Below, piece after piece: positions 8,465 through 17,301 of a stretch of DNA of 64,000 nucleotides. The notes beneath the pieces are model-generated. The model had not been told where the DNA came from and did not search any database. It worked only from the letters and a program-made list of their open reading frames with translations. The position numbers and the translations under genes are program-made. Origin of the DNA: Cyclobacteriaceae bacterium (GTDB taxonomy: Bacteria; Bacteroidota; Bacteroidia; Cytophagales; Cyclobacteriaceae); contig JAEUUA010000013.1 of the NCBI GenBank assembly GCA_016787755.1, positions 1 through 64,000 on the forward strand, written 5' to 3'. Position 1 is the stretch's first letter; each line of letters starts with the position of its first letter.

Positions 8465-8911
8465 ATGAAGGAATTTGTGGTGCAACAGGAAATCAAAACA
8501 CAAAAGGAACTCGAAGCCTTACAGGTCTTTCTTCGCGCCAACCTATTGCCGGCTGATGACATTCGATTGAACAACAGTGTTTATTTAACTTACTACAATA
8601 CAGAGGAAGTATTAGTGGGATCGGGCGGGCTTGAAATTTATGATACCAAAGCCTTGCTCCGATCTCTTGCTGTGAGTCCTGAAATACGAGGCCAACAGTT
8701 AGGCAAGCAAATAGTATCTGATTTATTAGCAAAGGCGAAAAGCTTGGCTCTAGTTGAAGTGTACCTCTTAACCGAGACTGCTTTCTACTTCTTTCATAAA
8801 TTAGGGTTTCAAGAATTACAACGCAATGAAGTACCGGATGTGATTCAATCATCCACCGAGTTCTCTCAGGTATGCCCAACATCAGCGCAAGTAATGAAGC
8901 TCAATCTCTGA
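8465..8911 (+). CDS. arsN2: GNAT-family acetyltransferase, ArsN2-like
   Basis: 148 residues from ATG 8465; a TTG at 8438 would add nine unconvincing residues. The GNAT acetyl-CoA motif is LRSLAVSPEIRGQQLGKQIV, followed by VYLLTETAFYFFHKLGF. The ending STEFSQVCPTSAQVMKL is characteristic of the arsenic-associated acetyltransferase ArsN2, which is often coded beside arsR and arsM genes. Its exact substrate is not certain; proposals involve modifying organoarsenicals or protecting against them. It begins 57 bp after arsM on the same strand, so probably the last gene of the ars operon. No efflux pump or arsenate reductase is adjacent. Confidence 0.8.
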   Translation: MKEFVVQQEIKTQKELEALQVFLRANLLPADDIRLNNSVYLTYYNTEEVLVGSGGLEIYDTKALLRSLAVSPEIRGQQLGKQIVSDLLAKAKSLALVEVYLLTETAFYFFHKLGFQELQRNEVPDVIQSSTEFSQVCPTSAQVMKLNL

Positions 8912-8991
8912 TCAAACTTACCTAACATTTGTTAATCAGCTTTTGAAAGATACTATTCGCTATCTGCTACTACACTGTGGACTTTTAGTTT

Positions 8992-8999
8992 TACTTTTG
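8992..8999 (+). promoter_or_regulatory. Possible -7 element of the serine-biosynthesis fusion gene
   Basis: TACTTTTG matches TAnnTTTG and ends 18 bp before the ATG at 9018. No good TTTG lies 19-20 bp further up, so only half a promoter is supported. Confidence 0.3.
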
Positions 9000-9017
9000 A
9001 GGTTGTTATAACTGCCC

Positions 9018-10910
9018 ATGAAGCCCACTCGCTACTTCGTAATCGATTTCGATAGTACTTTTACAAAAGTTGAAGCCTTTGATGCCCTCGCTGAAATTTC
9101 TTTAAAGGATCATCCTAACGTTGAAAAGCTAAAGCAACAAATCTTCAACATCACCAATCAGGGTATGGATGGGTCAATTTCCTTTCGGGAATCACTTGAA
9201 AAACGAATTGAAATCCTGGCGCCTAATAAAAGACATTTAGAACAATTGGTGGTTGTACTGCGCGAGTTGGTTTCGGAATCTTTTAAACGAAACCGCGAGT
9301 TTCTTCAAACCTATGCCGATTACATTTATATCATCTCCAATGGATTTCATGCCTTCATCGATCCAATCGTTACTGAATTTGGAATTAAACCGGAAAACAT
9401 TCGTGCCAATCGATTTCATTTCGATGAACAAGGTAATGTGACGGGGTTTGACAAAGAGAATCCGCTTTCGCAGAATAATGGAAAAGTGGAACAATTGAAA
9501 CGATTGAACCTGCCGGGCGATGTGTTTGTTGTAGGCGATGGCTATACCGATTATGAAATAAAGCAGGCAGGACTTGCCAACAAGTTTTTTGCTTTTACCG
9601 AAAACGTAGAACGTGAAAAAGTATTAAGCAAAGCCGATCATATTGCTCCTAGTTTAGATGAATTTTTATACCTCAATAAATTGAATACAGCTATCTCCTA
9701 CCCCAAAAACAGAATCAATGTTCTGTTACTTGAAAATGTTCACCCCTATGCGGTTGAAGCATTTAAAGCCGAAGGTTTTAATGTGGAAGTCTACCCTGCC
9801 GGGCTTGACGAAGACGAATTGTGCGAGAAGATAAAAAATGTTTCGGTCTTAGGAATTCGATCTAAGACAAATGTAACTTCCAAGGTATTGGAGCATGCGA
9901 ACCGGTTGATGACCATCGGTGCGTTTTGCATTGGCACGAATCAAATTGATCTTAAGGAAGCAACTAAGCGCGGCATTGCCGTATTTAATGCGCCTTATAG
10001 CAATACACGCTCTGTAGTTGAGTTAGTGATTGGTGAAATTATTATGCTTATCCGCAACCTGCCTGATAAGTTTGCTAAGATGCATGAGGGAAAGTGGGAT
10101 AAGTCGGCCAGTGGAAGTTTTGAAATTCGCGGTAAGAAATTAGGCATTGTTGGATATGGAAATATTGGCTCTCAACTATCTGTGGTGGCTGAGGCCATTG
10201 GTTTAAATGTTTACTACTACGATCGCGAGGAACGGTTGGCACTTGGCAATGCCACTAAATGCAAATCCTTAAAAGAGTTATTAGAGCAGGTTGATATTAT
10301 CTCGCTGCACGTAGATGGTCGCAAAGAGAATACAAACCTAATCGGACAAACCGAATTTGACTTGATGAAGAAAGGTGTCATTTTTCTAAATCTCAGTCGT
10401 GGCCATATTGTTGATATTGCTGCCCTCAAGAAAAATATTGAGAACGGAAAAGTTGCAGGCTGTGGCATTGATGTATTTCCTCATGAGCCAAAGAGCAATC
10501 ATGAAGGATTTATTTCTGAACTGCGGGGCTTGCCTAATACAATCCTAACACCTCACATTGGCGGTAGCACATTAGAAGCACAAGAAAACATTGCTACGTT
10601 CGTTTCCGGAAAGTTTTTGGATTATATCAATACGGGTGGCACCAGCATCAGTGTAAATTTTCCCAACCTCTCTTTGCCCATTTTAGAGAATGCCCATCGG
10701 CTGATTCATATTCATAGCAACGTGCCTGGAATTCTTGCCAAGATCAATCAGATACTAGCTAATAATGGAATCAACATCGTTGGTCAGTATCTTAAAACAA
10801 ACGAAAATATTGGGTATGTAATTACCGATATTGATAAGGAATACAATAAAGAGGTGATTAAGGAACTTCGGAGTATTGATAACACGATCAAGTTCCGGGT
10901 GTTGTATTAA
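9018..10910 (+). CDS. serA: Bifunctional phosphoserine phosphatase-like HAD / D-3-phosphoglycerate dehydrogenase
   Basis: 630 residues, a fusion of two serine-biosynthesis activities. Residues 1-215 form a HAD phosphatase like SerB: Asp10 and Asp12 (DFDSTFT), Ser107 (IISNGF), Lys156, and Asp174/Asp178 (GDGYTD). Residues 232-560 are an E. coli-type SerA: GYGNIG at 379-384 (NAD), Arg461 (NLSRGH), Glu490 (DVFPHEP) and His513 (LTPHIGGST) as catalytic residues. Residues 562-630 form an ACT domain, which in SerA senses serine for feedback inhibition. SerA oxidises 3-phosphoglycerate; SerB removes phosphate from phosphoserine. All key residues are present in both halves. The aminotransferase for the middle step is coded 767 bp downstream. 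Confidence 0.9.
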   Translation: MKPTRYFVIDFDSTFTKVEAFDALAEISLKDHPNVEKLKQQIFNITNQGMDGSISFRESLEKRIEILAPNKRHLEQLVVVLRELVSESFKRNREFLQTYADYIYIISNGFHAFIDPIVTEFGIKPENIRANRFHFDEQGNVTGFDKENPLSQNNGKVEQLKRLNLPGDVFVVGDGYTDYEIKQAGLANKFFAFTENVEREKVLSKADHIAPSLDEFLYLNKLNTAISYPKNRINVLLLENVHPYAVEAFKAEGFNVEVYPAGLDEDELCEKIKNVSVLGIRSKTNVTSKVLEHANRLMTIGAFCIGTNQIDLKEATKRGIAVFNAPYSNTRSVVELVIGEIIMLIRNLPDKFAKMHEGKWDKSASGSFEIRGKKLGIVGYGNIGSQLSVVAEAIGLNVYYYDREERLALGNATKCKSLKELLEQVDIISLHVDGRKENTNLIGQTEFDLMKKGVIFLNLSRGHIVDIAALKKNIENGKVAGCGIDVFPHEPKSNHEGFISELRGLPNTILTPHIGGSTLEAQENIATFVSGKFLDYINTGGTSISVNFPNLSLPILENAHRLIHIHSNVPGILAKINQILANNGINIVGQYLKTNENIGYVITDIDKEYNKEVIKELRSIDNTIKFRVLY

Positions 10911-10914
10911 AAGG

Positions 10915-11331
10915 TTAGTTATGAAGCTCATGAACCGTTCGGTGCATAAATAACTGCCACTGCTTTCCCTTTCTGCGATAGGCACGAACATACTGTAGCG
11001 TATAAGAACGATCTGTTCTTGTAACACGAAGTGTTCCATTGGTAATTCCAATGTCGCCATGAATCTCAACTTCAACGGAATCGATTTTGCGTGACACAAA
11101 TTTGCCCTTATTCCTACCTACATCTTTAATCCAGCTTTCTTTGGAATCAACCAACCCGGTTCCATGCTTAAATCTGAAATCTTCTGCATAAACCTTTTCT
11201 AGAAATGAGATATCGGCAGCAACTACGGCTTGTTCTATGCTTCGCTCAAAAGCTAGTAAGTCTTTACCTGCATCTTGTGAAAAACCAGCAATGCCAATAA
11301 AGGGTAGAAGTAAAAGGAAAATTGCTCTCAT
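10915..11331 (-). CDS. Secreted NTF2-like (DUF4440/SnoaL) protein
   Basis: 138 residues from the ATG at 11331, chosen because MRAIFLLLLPFIGIAGFSQ is a clear signal peptide; a longer frame from 11415 adds a low-complexity leader. The mature part (FERSIEQAVVAADISFLEKVYAEDFRFKHGTG ... GKQWQLFMHRTVHEL) has the cone-shaped NTF2-like pattern of DUF4440. Such proteins bind small molecules or act as isomerases or hydrolases; here no catalytic set is recognisable. The gene sits inside the serine-biosynthesis region on the opposite strand, 4 bp from the convergent fusion gene. There is no reason to link it to serine metabolism. Confidence 0.75.
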   Translation of the reverse strand: MRAIFLLLLPFIGIAGFSQDAGKDLLAFERSIEQAVVAADISFLEKVYAEDFRFKHGTGLVDSKESWIKDVGRNKGKFVSRKIDSVEVEIHGDIGITNGTLRVTRTDRSYTLQYVRAYRRKGKQWQLFMHRTVHELHN

Positions 11332-11677
11332 AAAAAAAAAGAAAAACCCACTGGATTTGGAGAGGTGTTTCTGAACCTCAAAAACGACAAGTTTTGAGCT
11401 GTCCATTGGTCGCAACCTTCTACTGTTAACCTGCTTTTAGGGCGAGGTCACGCGAAACGCGTGATGAAGCCTGATTTTGTCCACGAACTTTACTCGGTGT
11501 TGTATAAATGTTAGGTTCAGCAAACGTGTCCCAAACCCAAGTGGATTTAACGCTTCAAAAATACGAAATCACTCATCGAATACATTCTTGATTATTCTCT
11601 AATTTTTTTGTAGTCGCTAAACCAACCATTTTGAGTGTCCATCTCTTTAAAGTTACTTTGCATGAGCTACTACTCTT
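11332..11677. other. 346-bp intergenic region between divergent genes
   Basis: It holds the aminotransferase promoter (11630-11661) and a small hairpin, TCACGCG-AAA-CGCGTGA, at 11448-11464. The hairpin has no following T-run on either strand, so it is not an obvious terminator. No gene of convincing quality was seen. Confidence 0.5.
11630..11661 (+). promoter_or_regulatory. Promoter of the class V aminotransferase gene
   Basis: TTTG at 11630-11633, a 19-bp spacer, and TTACTTTGC at 11653-11661, one mismatch from TAnnTTTGC. The start codon follows at 11678. Confidence 0.55.
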
Positions 11678-12748
11678 ATGATCAATTTTACCCCAGGTCC
11701 TTCACAACTTTACTTTACAGTTGAACCCCATGTGCGTCAGGCTTTCCGCGAAGGCGTGCCTTCTGTATCCCACCGAAGTAAGGAATTTGAAGCCATTTCA
11801 AAATCAACCACCGAAGGGTTAAGAGAATTGCTTGGTATTTCAAAAGATTTCCATATTTTTTTTGTAGGGTCGGCAACGGAAGTCTGGGAACGAGCTATTC
11901 AAAATTTAGTGCATGAACGATCCCTTCATTTTGTGAACGGAGCCTTCTCGAAACGATTTCATGAAATCGCGACACAACTTGGGAAAACTGCTGCCAAAGT
12001 AGAAGCTCCATTAGGCCAAGTTTTCGAATCGAATTACAAAGTAGATTCAACTTTCGAGCTGATTGCACTTACACATAACGAAACGAGTACGGGCACCATG
12101 CTTTCGATGGATTTTATCAATCAATTCAGAAAGCAATTTCCGGATTCTTTAATTGTAGTGGACGCGGTATCATCTCTTCCCTACCCGCAATTTGATTTTT
12201 CAAAAATTGATTCCATTTTCTTTTCCGTACAAAAAGGATTTGGATTGCCTGCAGGACTTGGCGTTTGGATTGTTAATGATCGTTGTATTGCCAAAGCTGA
12301 GTCATTGCTATCTAAAGGTATTTCTATTGGCACGTACCATAACTTGCCTACCTTACTTTCAAACGCTAAAAAGAATCAAACTCCTGAAACACCAAACGTA
12401 CTAAGCATCTACTTGCTTGGCAAAGTGGTTGAAGATTTCTTGCGAAGAGGTATTTCAATCATCCGAAAGGAAACTGAATATAAAGCGGCCATTTTCTATC
12501 AAGCTATTCATTCACACACACTTGCTCAGCCTTTTGTTAAAGATCCGAAGTCAAGGTCGCAAACTGTGCTTGTAGCAGAAACCGGAGCTCATACTGAATT
12601 GATAAAAAAGGAATTGGAAAGTCGTGGATTATATCCGGGCGATGGATATGGTGATCAAAAAAAGACTCAATTGAGATTTGCTAATTTCCCTACGCATTCA
12701 AAAGAAACCTTTGAACGATTGGTTGATCTTTTAGAAAAAGTGAATTAG
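11678..12748 (+). CDS. serC: Class V aminotransferase, probable phosphoserine aminotransferase
   Basis: 356 residues of the fold-type I, class V aminotransferase family. The N-terminus INFTPGPSQLY and VSHRSKEF are typical of phosphoserine/alanine-glyoxylate aminotransferases. Lys186 in SVQKGFGLPAG is the expected pyridoxal-phosphate lysine and Asp162 (VVDAVSSLP) its ring-nitrogen partner. Its place just after the SerB-SerA fusion supports the middle step of serine synthesis, 3-phosphohydroxypyruvate plus glutamate to phosphoserine. Sequence alone does not exclude alanine-glyoxylate or serine-pyruvate activity, as this is not the classic 360-residue E. coli SerC pattern throughout. It has its own promoter. 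Confidence 0.75.
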   Translation: MINFTPGPSQLYFTVEPHVRQAFREGVPSVSHRSKEFEAISKSTTEGLRELLGISKDFHIFFVGSATEVWERAIQNLVHERSLHFVNGAFSKRFHEIATQLGKTAAKVEAPLGQVFESNYKVDSTFELIALTHNETSTGTMLSMDFINQFRKQFPDSLIVVDAVSSLPYPQFDFSKIDSIFFSVQKGFGLPAGLGVWIVNDRCIAKAESLLSKGISIGTYHNLPTLLSNAKKNQTPETPNVLSIYLLGKVVEDFLRRGISIIRKETEYKAAIFYQAIHSHTLAQPFVKDPKSRSQTVLVAETGAHTELIKKELESRGLYPGDGYGDQKKTQLRFANFPTHSKETFERLVDLLEKVN

Positions 12749-12915
12749 CATTTTTTCACCACTGCGGCACAAAGGATAAATCTAAATGTCATAGTAACTC
12801 AATAATGGATTCTCTTATCGCCTCAGTACTCCTCTGGTAATTTTTTCATTCATGCTACAAGCTGATTAAACCATGTTGTATCTTTATAGTCTAATGTTTC
12901 GGTGACCTAAAAACC

Positions 12916-13458
12916 TTGCCCTTGGAGGACAAAGAACTTCTTCTAAAAATCAGAAATCAAGAAACGCGAAGCTACGGCTTTAATTTGCTCGTGCGCACTT
13001 ATCAACAGCGTGTTTACTGGCATGTGCGTAAAATGGTAATCGATCATGACGATGCCGATGATTTAACCCAGGAGGTGTTTATCAAAGTGCATAAAAATAT
13101 TGAAGGATTTCGTGAAGACTCGCAACTATTTACATGGATTTATCGCATTGCCACCAATGAATGCCTCACCTTCCTAAATAAAAAGAGAAGGCGATTTTTT
13201 ATACCCTTAGAAGACCTTGGAAAAGAACTCTCCAATAAACTAGACACTTCACCCGAAATAAGTGGTGAGGATATCCAGAAAAAATTGCAGAAAGCCTTAC
13301 TTAAATTACCGGATAAGCAACGACTGGTTTTCAATATGAAATACTTTGATGATCTTCCATATGAAGACATCTCAGAAATAACGGGCACCAGTGTGGGGGC
13401 GCTAAAAGCTAGCTTTCACCATGCTGTAAAAAAAATTGAAGATTATCTGACTGCATGA
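12916..13458 (+). CDS. RNA polymerase ECF sigma factor
   Basis: 180 residues with the two ECF sigma regions: region 2 (VRKMVIDHDDADDLTQEVFIKVHKNI ending in FTWIYRIATNE) for -10 recognition and core binding, and region 4 (LPDKQRLVFNMKYFDDLPYEDISEITGTS) with the -35 helix-turn-helix. The start is TTG at 12916: an in-frame TAA lies at 12892 and the first in-frame ATG is at residue 40, inside region 2. It heads a set of closely spaced genes (35, 5 and 8 bp apart) for a membrane protein, a periplasmic protein and an outer-membrane-type protein, so it probably drives an envelope response. The stimulus is unknown. Confidence 0.9.
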   Translation: MPLEDKELLLKIRNQETRSYGFNLLVRTYQQRVYWHVRKMVIDHDDADDLTQEVFIKVHKNIEGFREDSQLFTWIYRIATNECLTFLNKKRRRFFIPLEDLGKELSNKLDTSPEISGEDIQKKLQKALLKLPDKQRLVFNMKYFDDLPYEDISEITGTSVGALKASFHHAVKKIEDYLTA

Positions 13459-13493
13459 TTAAACTTTAGAAAAATTAATGAGTCTTAGAAACA

Positions 13494-13913
13494 ATGAAAA
13501 AACTGGAAGACATCCCCAAAAAGAACATTTTTGAAGTACCTGAAGGGTATTTTGAAAAACTTCCGGGCATTATACAAGCCCGGGTGACAAAACCTGAACC
13601 TGTAGCGGTAAGGGTATGGGTAATCTCCCTAAAATATGCCCTGCCTTTGATAGCCGCCATGGCAGTTGGAATTTTCTGGTTTTCCAATCAATCCGAAAAG
13701 TCTTTCAATGAGCAATTGGCAAGCATTCAAACTGAGCAGTTGATTGCCTACTTAAACGATGCTGACCTACAGATCGATAATTTGAGTGAAACGGTAACCT
13801 GGGACGAAATTGATTTGATTGAACTGGAGGAAAAGGTGTACTCCTCGTTTGAAATAACAGGCGCAGAATTAGATCTGTTACTGGAAGAATTTAAAGAACC
13901 TGAAAACTTTTAA
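13494..13913 (+). CDS. Single-pass membrane protein, putative anti-sigma factor
   Basis: 139 residues. The N-terminal 44 residues (KNIFEVPEGYFEKLPGIIQARV) are followed by one membrane helix (about 46-64, YALPLIAAMAVGIFWF) and an acidic tail (about 65-139). A short cytoplasmic head, one helix and a periplasmic tail directly after an ECF sigma gene is the layout of anti-sigma factors. There is no recognisable zinc-binding (ZAS) motif, so the role is inferred from position and topology. The FEVPEGYFEKLP start recurs in Bacteroidetes proteins coded after ECF sigma genes, to my recollection. Confidence 0.65.
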   Translation: MKKLEDIPKKNIFEVPEGYFEKLPGIIQARVTKPEPVAVRVWVISLKYALPLIAAMAVGIFWFSNQSEKSFNEQLASIQTEQLIAYLNDADLQIDNLSETVTWDEIDLIELEEKVYSSFEITGAELDLLLEEFKEPENF

Positions 13914-13918
13914 CAGTT

Positions 13919-14428
13919 ATGAAAAAATTACTTATCGTTGGATTACTCCTTGGCGGATGGGGGGTGTTTGCACAAGAAACCGATCCTGAAGTTACACAAG
14001 ATCCAAAAGTGCAGGAGAAAATAAAAAATTTGCGGATTGCTTATATCTCCGACAAACTTGGATTAACACCTGAGCAAGCTGAGAAATTTTGGCCTGTATA
14101 TCGGGAATTTTCAGACAAGCGAAGAGATATCAGGCAAGAATTTATTGAATCTCGTAAAGGAATCAAACAAGACAATCCTGATCCAGCCAAACAAGAAGAC
14201 TTGGTAAAACTTGGGCTCATTTTAAAACAACGTGAACTAGATTTAGAAAAAGTTTATTCTGACCGTATGTTAAAAATAATTACAGCTCAACAAATATTAA
14301 ATTTAAGGAGGGCAGAAGGTGACTTCCAACGAATAATTCTTGAACAGATTCAGCAACGAAGAATGATGCAACAACGAAATGAAACGATTCGAGAGCGAAA
14401 TCAGCGCCTGAAACAACAGCGGAATTAA
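13919..14428 (+). CDS. Periplasmic helical protein, Spy/CpxP-like
   Basis: 169 residues with a signal peptide (MKKLLIVGLLLGGWGVFAQ). The mature protein is almost all charged helix: AYISDKLGLTPEQAEKFWPVYREFSDKRRDIRQ, and a C-terminus rich in Gln and Arg. LTPEQA fits the LTxxQ pattern of Spy/CpxP-type periplasmic chaperones and metal or stress sensors such as CnrX. In this operon it could sense periplasmic stress and signal to the membrane protein upstream. The call rests on a short motif and composition, so it is tentative. It starts 5 bp after the previous gene. Confidence 0.6.
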   Translation: MKKLLIVGLLLGGWGVFAQETDPEVTQDPKVQEKIKNLRIAYISDKLGLTPEQAEKFWPVYREFSDKRRDIRQEFIESRKGIKQDNPDPAKQEDLVKLGLILKQRELDLEKVYSDRMLKIITAQQILNLRRAEGDFQRIILEQIQQRRMMQQRNETIRERNQRLKQQRN

Positions 14429-14436
14429 ACAACATT

Positions 14437-15384
14437 GTGCCTTTAAAAGCGATTCTAATATCCCTTATTCTTTCATCAGTTTGTTTGACCACGGTACGTG
14501 GTCAACAAACAGATTCTGCTTTGTTGTATAATGACCCATACATTGCCGAACTTGATTCTTTATTGAATGAATCAGGGTCTTCCGATTTTTTGAAATTGAT
14601 GGATAGCCTAATCAATCTGCCGGCACCCACTATCAAATCACAACTAATTACCCGATTAGGATACAATAGCAATGTTGTGTCAGCCAGTCGTACACTTGGC
14701 TTTAACCAATTTGGGATGGCACCAGGCATCTCCTACTATCATAAATCAGGCTTGTATGTAGACGCAACTGGGTATTGGAGTAAGGAATACGAGCCTAATT
14801 ACTACTTAACGGTTGGTACCATTGGCTATTTAAATAGTCCAACAACCTGGTGGTCATTCATGACCGAATACAGTCGTTACATGTATTCCAAATTAAATGA
14901 CGGGGAATATATTGCTTATAAGAATAATATTGGAGCCTCTAATTTTTTTGATGTGGGTTTATTCACCTTCCGGTTGGATTATCAATTTTATTTTGGAGAT
15001 AAAATAGCTCACCGAATCAATCCAAGCATTATGCTCAATCTTCGCAAAACTAACCTTGGAAAAATTGATCGCATTGCTTTTTACCCCACCTTTTCAACCT
15101 TGTTTGGTAGTGAACAAATTACAGAGACAATTCCTTATGCACGCACACTCCTTGGTATCTTATATCGGGTGCGAAATCACTTGCCACTATATTACGAAAA
15201 AACTACCACCGAGTTTGGGGTATTGAACTATTCACTGGTTGCACCGGTTGCCATTACCCTAAAACACTGGACGTTTATTGTGAGCTATACTTATAACATT
15301 CCAAAGTCACTGCCGGGAGAAACAATTAACCTGGTGGATACCGGGTATCTATCGGCAAGTATCTCCAAAAGAATCACATTCTGA
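14437..15384 (+). CDS. Outer-membrane beta-barrel-type protein of unknown function
   Basis: 315 residues starting at GTG 14437, 8 bp after the previous gene. The N-terminus (ILISLILSSVCLTTVRGQQ) is a signal peptide. The rest alternates aromatic and polar residues in strands (SYYHKSGLYVDATGYWSKEYEPNYYLTVGTIGYL ... FIVSYTYNIPKSLPG) and ends in phenylalanine (SKRITF), as outer-membrane barrels do. No family was recognised. It is the last gene of the sigma-factor operon and may be its target in the outer membrane. Confidence 0.65.
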   Translation: MPLKAILISLILSSVCLTTVRGQQTDSALLYNDPYIAELDSLLNESGSSDFLKLMDSLINLPAPTIKSQLITRLGYNSNVVSASRTLGFNQFGMAPGISYYHKSGLYVDATGYWSKEYEPNYYLTVGTIGYLNSPTTWWSFMTEYSRYMYSKLNDGEYIAYKNNIGASNFFDVGLFTFRLDYQFYFGDKIAHRINPSIMLNLRKTNLGKIDRIAFYPTFSTLFGSEQITETIPYARTLLGILYRVRNHLPLYYEKTTTEFGVLNYSLVAPVAITLKHWTFIVSYTYNIPKSLPGETINLVDTGYLSASISKRITF

Positions 15385-15403
15385 TTGGTTCTTGCATCAG
15401 GGA

Positions 15404-15434
15404 TTTGATTCTTGCTTACCATTCGATATTTTTC
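15404..15434 (+). promoter_or_regulatory. Promoter of the M1 peptidase gene
   Basis: TTTG at 15404-15407, a 19-bp spacer, and TATTTTTC at 15427-15434, one mismatch from TAnnTTTG. The ATG lies at 15451. This separates the peptidase from the sigma-factor operon upstream. Confidence 0.55.
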
Positions 15435-15450
15435 AACTTAAATACCCAGA

Positions 15451-17301
15451 ATGAAATACACTCTACTGACTACGATACTGTTTATTACCTCTTTTTCCTT
15501 TGGCCAGGATTATCGGTGGCAACAACGGGTTGAATATACGATGAATGTGGAGCTTAATTCCACCCACCATCGGCTTAAAGGCGATCAAAAACTAGTGTAT
15601 TATAACAACTCTCCGGACACGCTAACCAAAGTCTATTATCATCTTTTCTTCAATGCTTTTCAGCCCGGTAGTATGATGGATATCCGGTCGCGTAGTCTGC
15701 CTGATCCTGACCGCAGAGTGATGGATCGTATCTCTAAACTAAAAGATGATGAAATTGGATTTCAACGTATTCAATCTCTCAAACAAGATGGTAAGCCGAT
15801 TACCTACAAAGTGGATGGAACCATCTTGGAAGTAACACTTGCAAAACCCTTGCTTCCTAAAACAAAGACAACGTTCGAAATGACTTTTGAAGCCCAGGTA
15901 CCTATCCAGATAAGAAGGGCAGGTAGAGATAACCGGGAAGGAATTGCCTACTCCATGACGCAATGGTATCCTAAACTAGCCGAGTACGATTTTCAAGGCT
16001 GGCATGCTTATCAATATGTTGCACGGGAGTTTCATGGTGTATGGGGAGATTTTGATGTTAAGATTAAAATAGATCCGAAATTTGTGGTAGGTGGTACCGG
16101 AAAACTACAAAACCCGCAAGAGATTGGACACGGCTATGAAAAACCAGGCTCATCCGTAAAGCGGCCAAAGGGAGATTTAAGCTGGCATTTTGTGGCTAAA
16201 GATGTGATTGATTTTGCCTGGGTGGCCGATCCTGATTATACGCATGATCGGGTACAGGTACCTAATGGGCCCGAGTTACATTTCTTCTATCAGAAGAATG
16301 ATAAAACAGTAAATACCTGGAAAAATATGGAAGGTGTAGCCGTGCAAGTTTTTGAATTTCTGAATAAAAATTTTGGGAAGTATCCATTCGATACCTACTC
16401 TGTAATACAAGGAGGGGATGGTGGCATGGAGTATCCTATGTGCACGCTCATTATGGGCGAAGGCAGTCAGGCCGGATTAAACAGTGTGATGGCGCATGAA
16501 GTGACGCATAGTTGGTTTCAAATGGCATTAGCTTCCAATGAAGCACTTTATGCCTGGATGGATGAAGGGTTCACAGATTTTGCAAGCGAGGAAGCACTAA
16601 ATTCTATTTACAATGAACCTATTACCCATTCGGGCAGCTATAGAAGTTACTATGGATTAGTGAGTAGCGGTTTGCAAGAACCAGCAAGTCAGCATTCAGA
16701 CCATTTTAATACTAATCGTGCTTACAGCACAGCAGCGTATAGCCTTGGGTCTGTATTTCTTCATCAGTTAAAGTATATTATTGGTACCGATAATTTCTAT
16801 GCCGGAATGTTGCGTTACTACAATACATGGAAGATGCGGCATCCGGAACCCAACGACTTTTTGCGGATAATGGAAAAGACATCCGGAATGCAATTGCATT
16901 GGTATTATCGGTACTGGATTCAAACTACCAAACGCATTGATTATAGCATAAGTCGGGTATTTGATAAAGATGGATCAGCATTGGTTGAATTGCAGCGTAT
17001 TGGAGAATTCCCTATGCCTATTGATTTGTTGGTAACATTTAGTAATGGCAGCAAAGAACTTTTCTATATCCCTACCAATGAGCAAATGGGACGAAAGACG
17101 CTTGAAGACAACTCCATAAAAAGAATTGATGCAGAAGCATGGCCGTGGGTTAACCCTACCTACGTGCTCAATATTGGCCGCAAAGCAAACGAAATTGAAA
17201 CCCTAGAAATTGACCCTAGCGGCAGGATGGCAGATATTGATATGAAAAACAATATTCTTAAAATGTCGGACATTAAACCATACAGTAATCCGATAAAGTA
17301 A
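15451..17301 (+). CDS. Secreted M1-family zinc metallopeptidase (aminopeptidase N-like)
   Basis: 616 residues with signal peptide (about 1-18, ending SFSFG). The gluzincin motif is complete: His349, Glu350 and His353 in HEVTHSWFQ, and Glu372 in WMDEGFTDFASEE. The substrate-recognition motif is GGMEYP in place of the classic GxMEN, a variant seen in this group. An all-beta N-terminal domain (about 25-230) precedes the catalytic domain (about 240-500). It would trim N-terminal amino acids from peptides in the periplasm. It is shorter than E. coli PepN (870 residues) because the large C-terminal helical domain is absent. Confidence 0.88.
   Translation: MKYTLLTTILFITSFSFGQDYRWQQRVEYTMNVELNSTHHRLKGDQKLVYYNNSPDTLTKVYYHLFFNAFQPGSMMDIRSRSLPDPDRRVMDRISKLKDDEIGFQRIQSLKQDGKPITYKVDGTILEVTLAKPLLPKTKTTFEMTFEAQVPIQIRRAGRDNREGIAYSMTQWYPKLAEYDFQGWHAYQYVAREFHGVWGDFDVKIKIDPKFVVGGTGKLQNPQEIGHGYEKPGSSVKRPKGDLSWHFVAKDVIDFAWVADPDYTHDRVQVPNGPELHFFYQKNDKTVNTWKNMEGVAVQVFEFLNKNFGKYPFDTYSVIQGGDGGMEYPMCTLIMGEGSQAGLNSVMAHEVTHSWFQMALASNEALYAWMDEGFTDFASEEALNSIYNEPITHSGSYRSYYGLVSSGLQEPASQHSDHFNTNRAYSTAAYSLGSVFLHQLKYIIGTDNFYAGMLRYYNTWKMRHPEPNDFLRIMEKTSGMQLHWYYRYWIQTTKRIDYSISRVFDKDGSALVELQRIGEFPMPIDLLVTFSNGSKELFYIPTNEQMGRKTLEDNSIKRIDAEAWPWVNPTYVLNIGRKANEIETLEIDPSGRMADIDMKNNILKMSDIKPYSNPIK

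Noticed and set aside
8493..8882. 129-codon frame on the minus strand
   Set aside because: It is antisense to the ArsN2-like gene, which has strong GNAT motifs; the antisense product shows none.
11508..11591. 27-codon leader peptide before the aminotransferase gene
   Set aside because: It lies upstream of the proposed promoter, has no run of serine or other regulatory codons and no attenuator hairpin after it.
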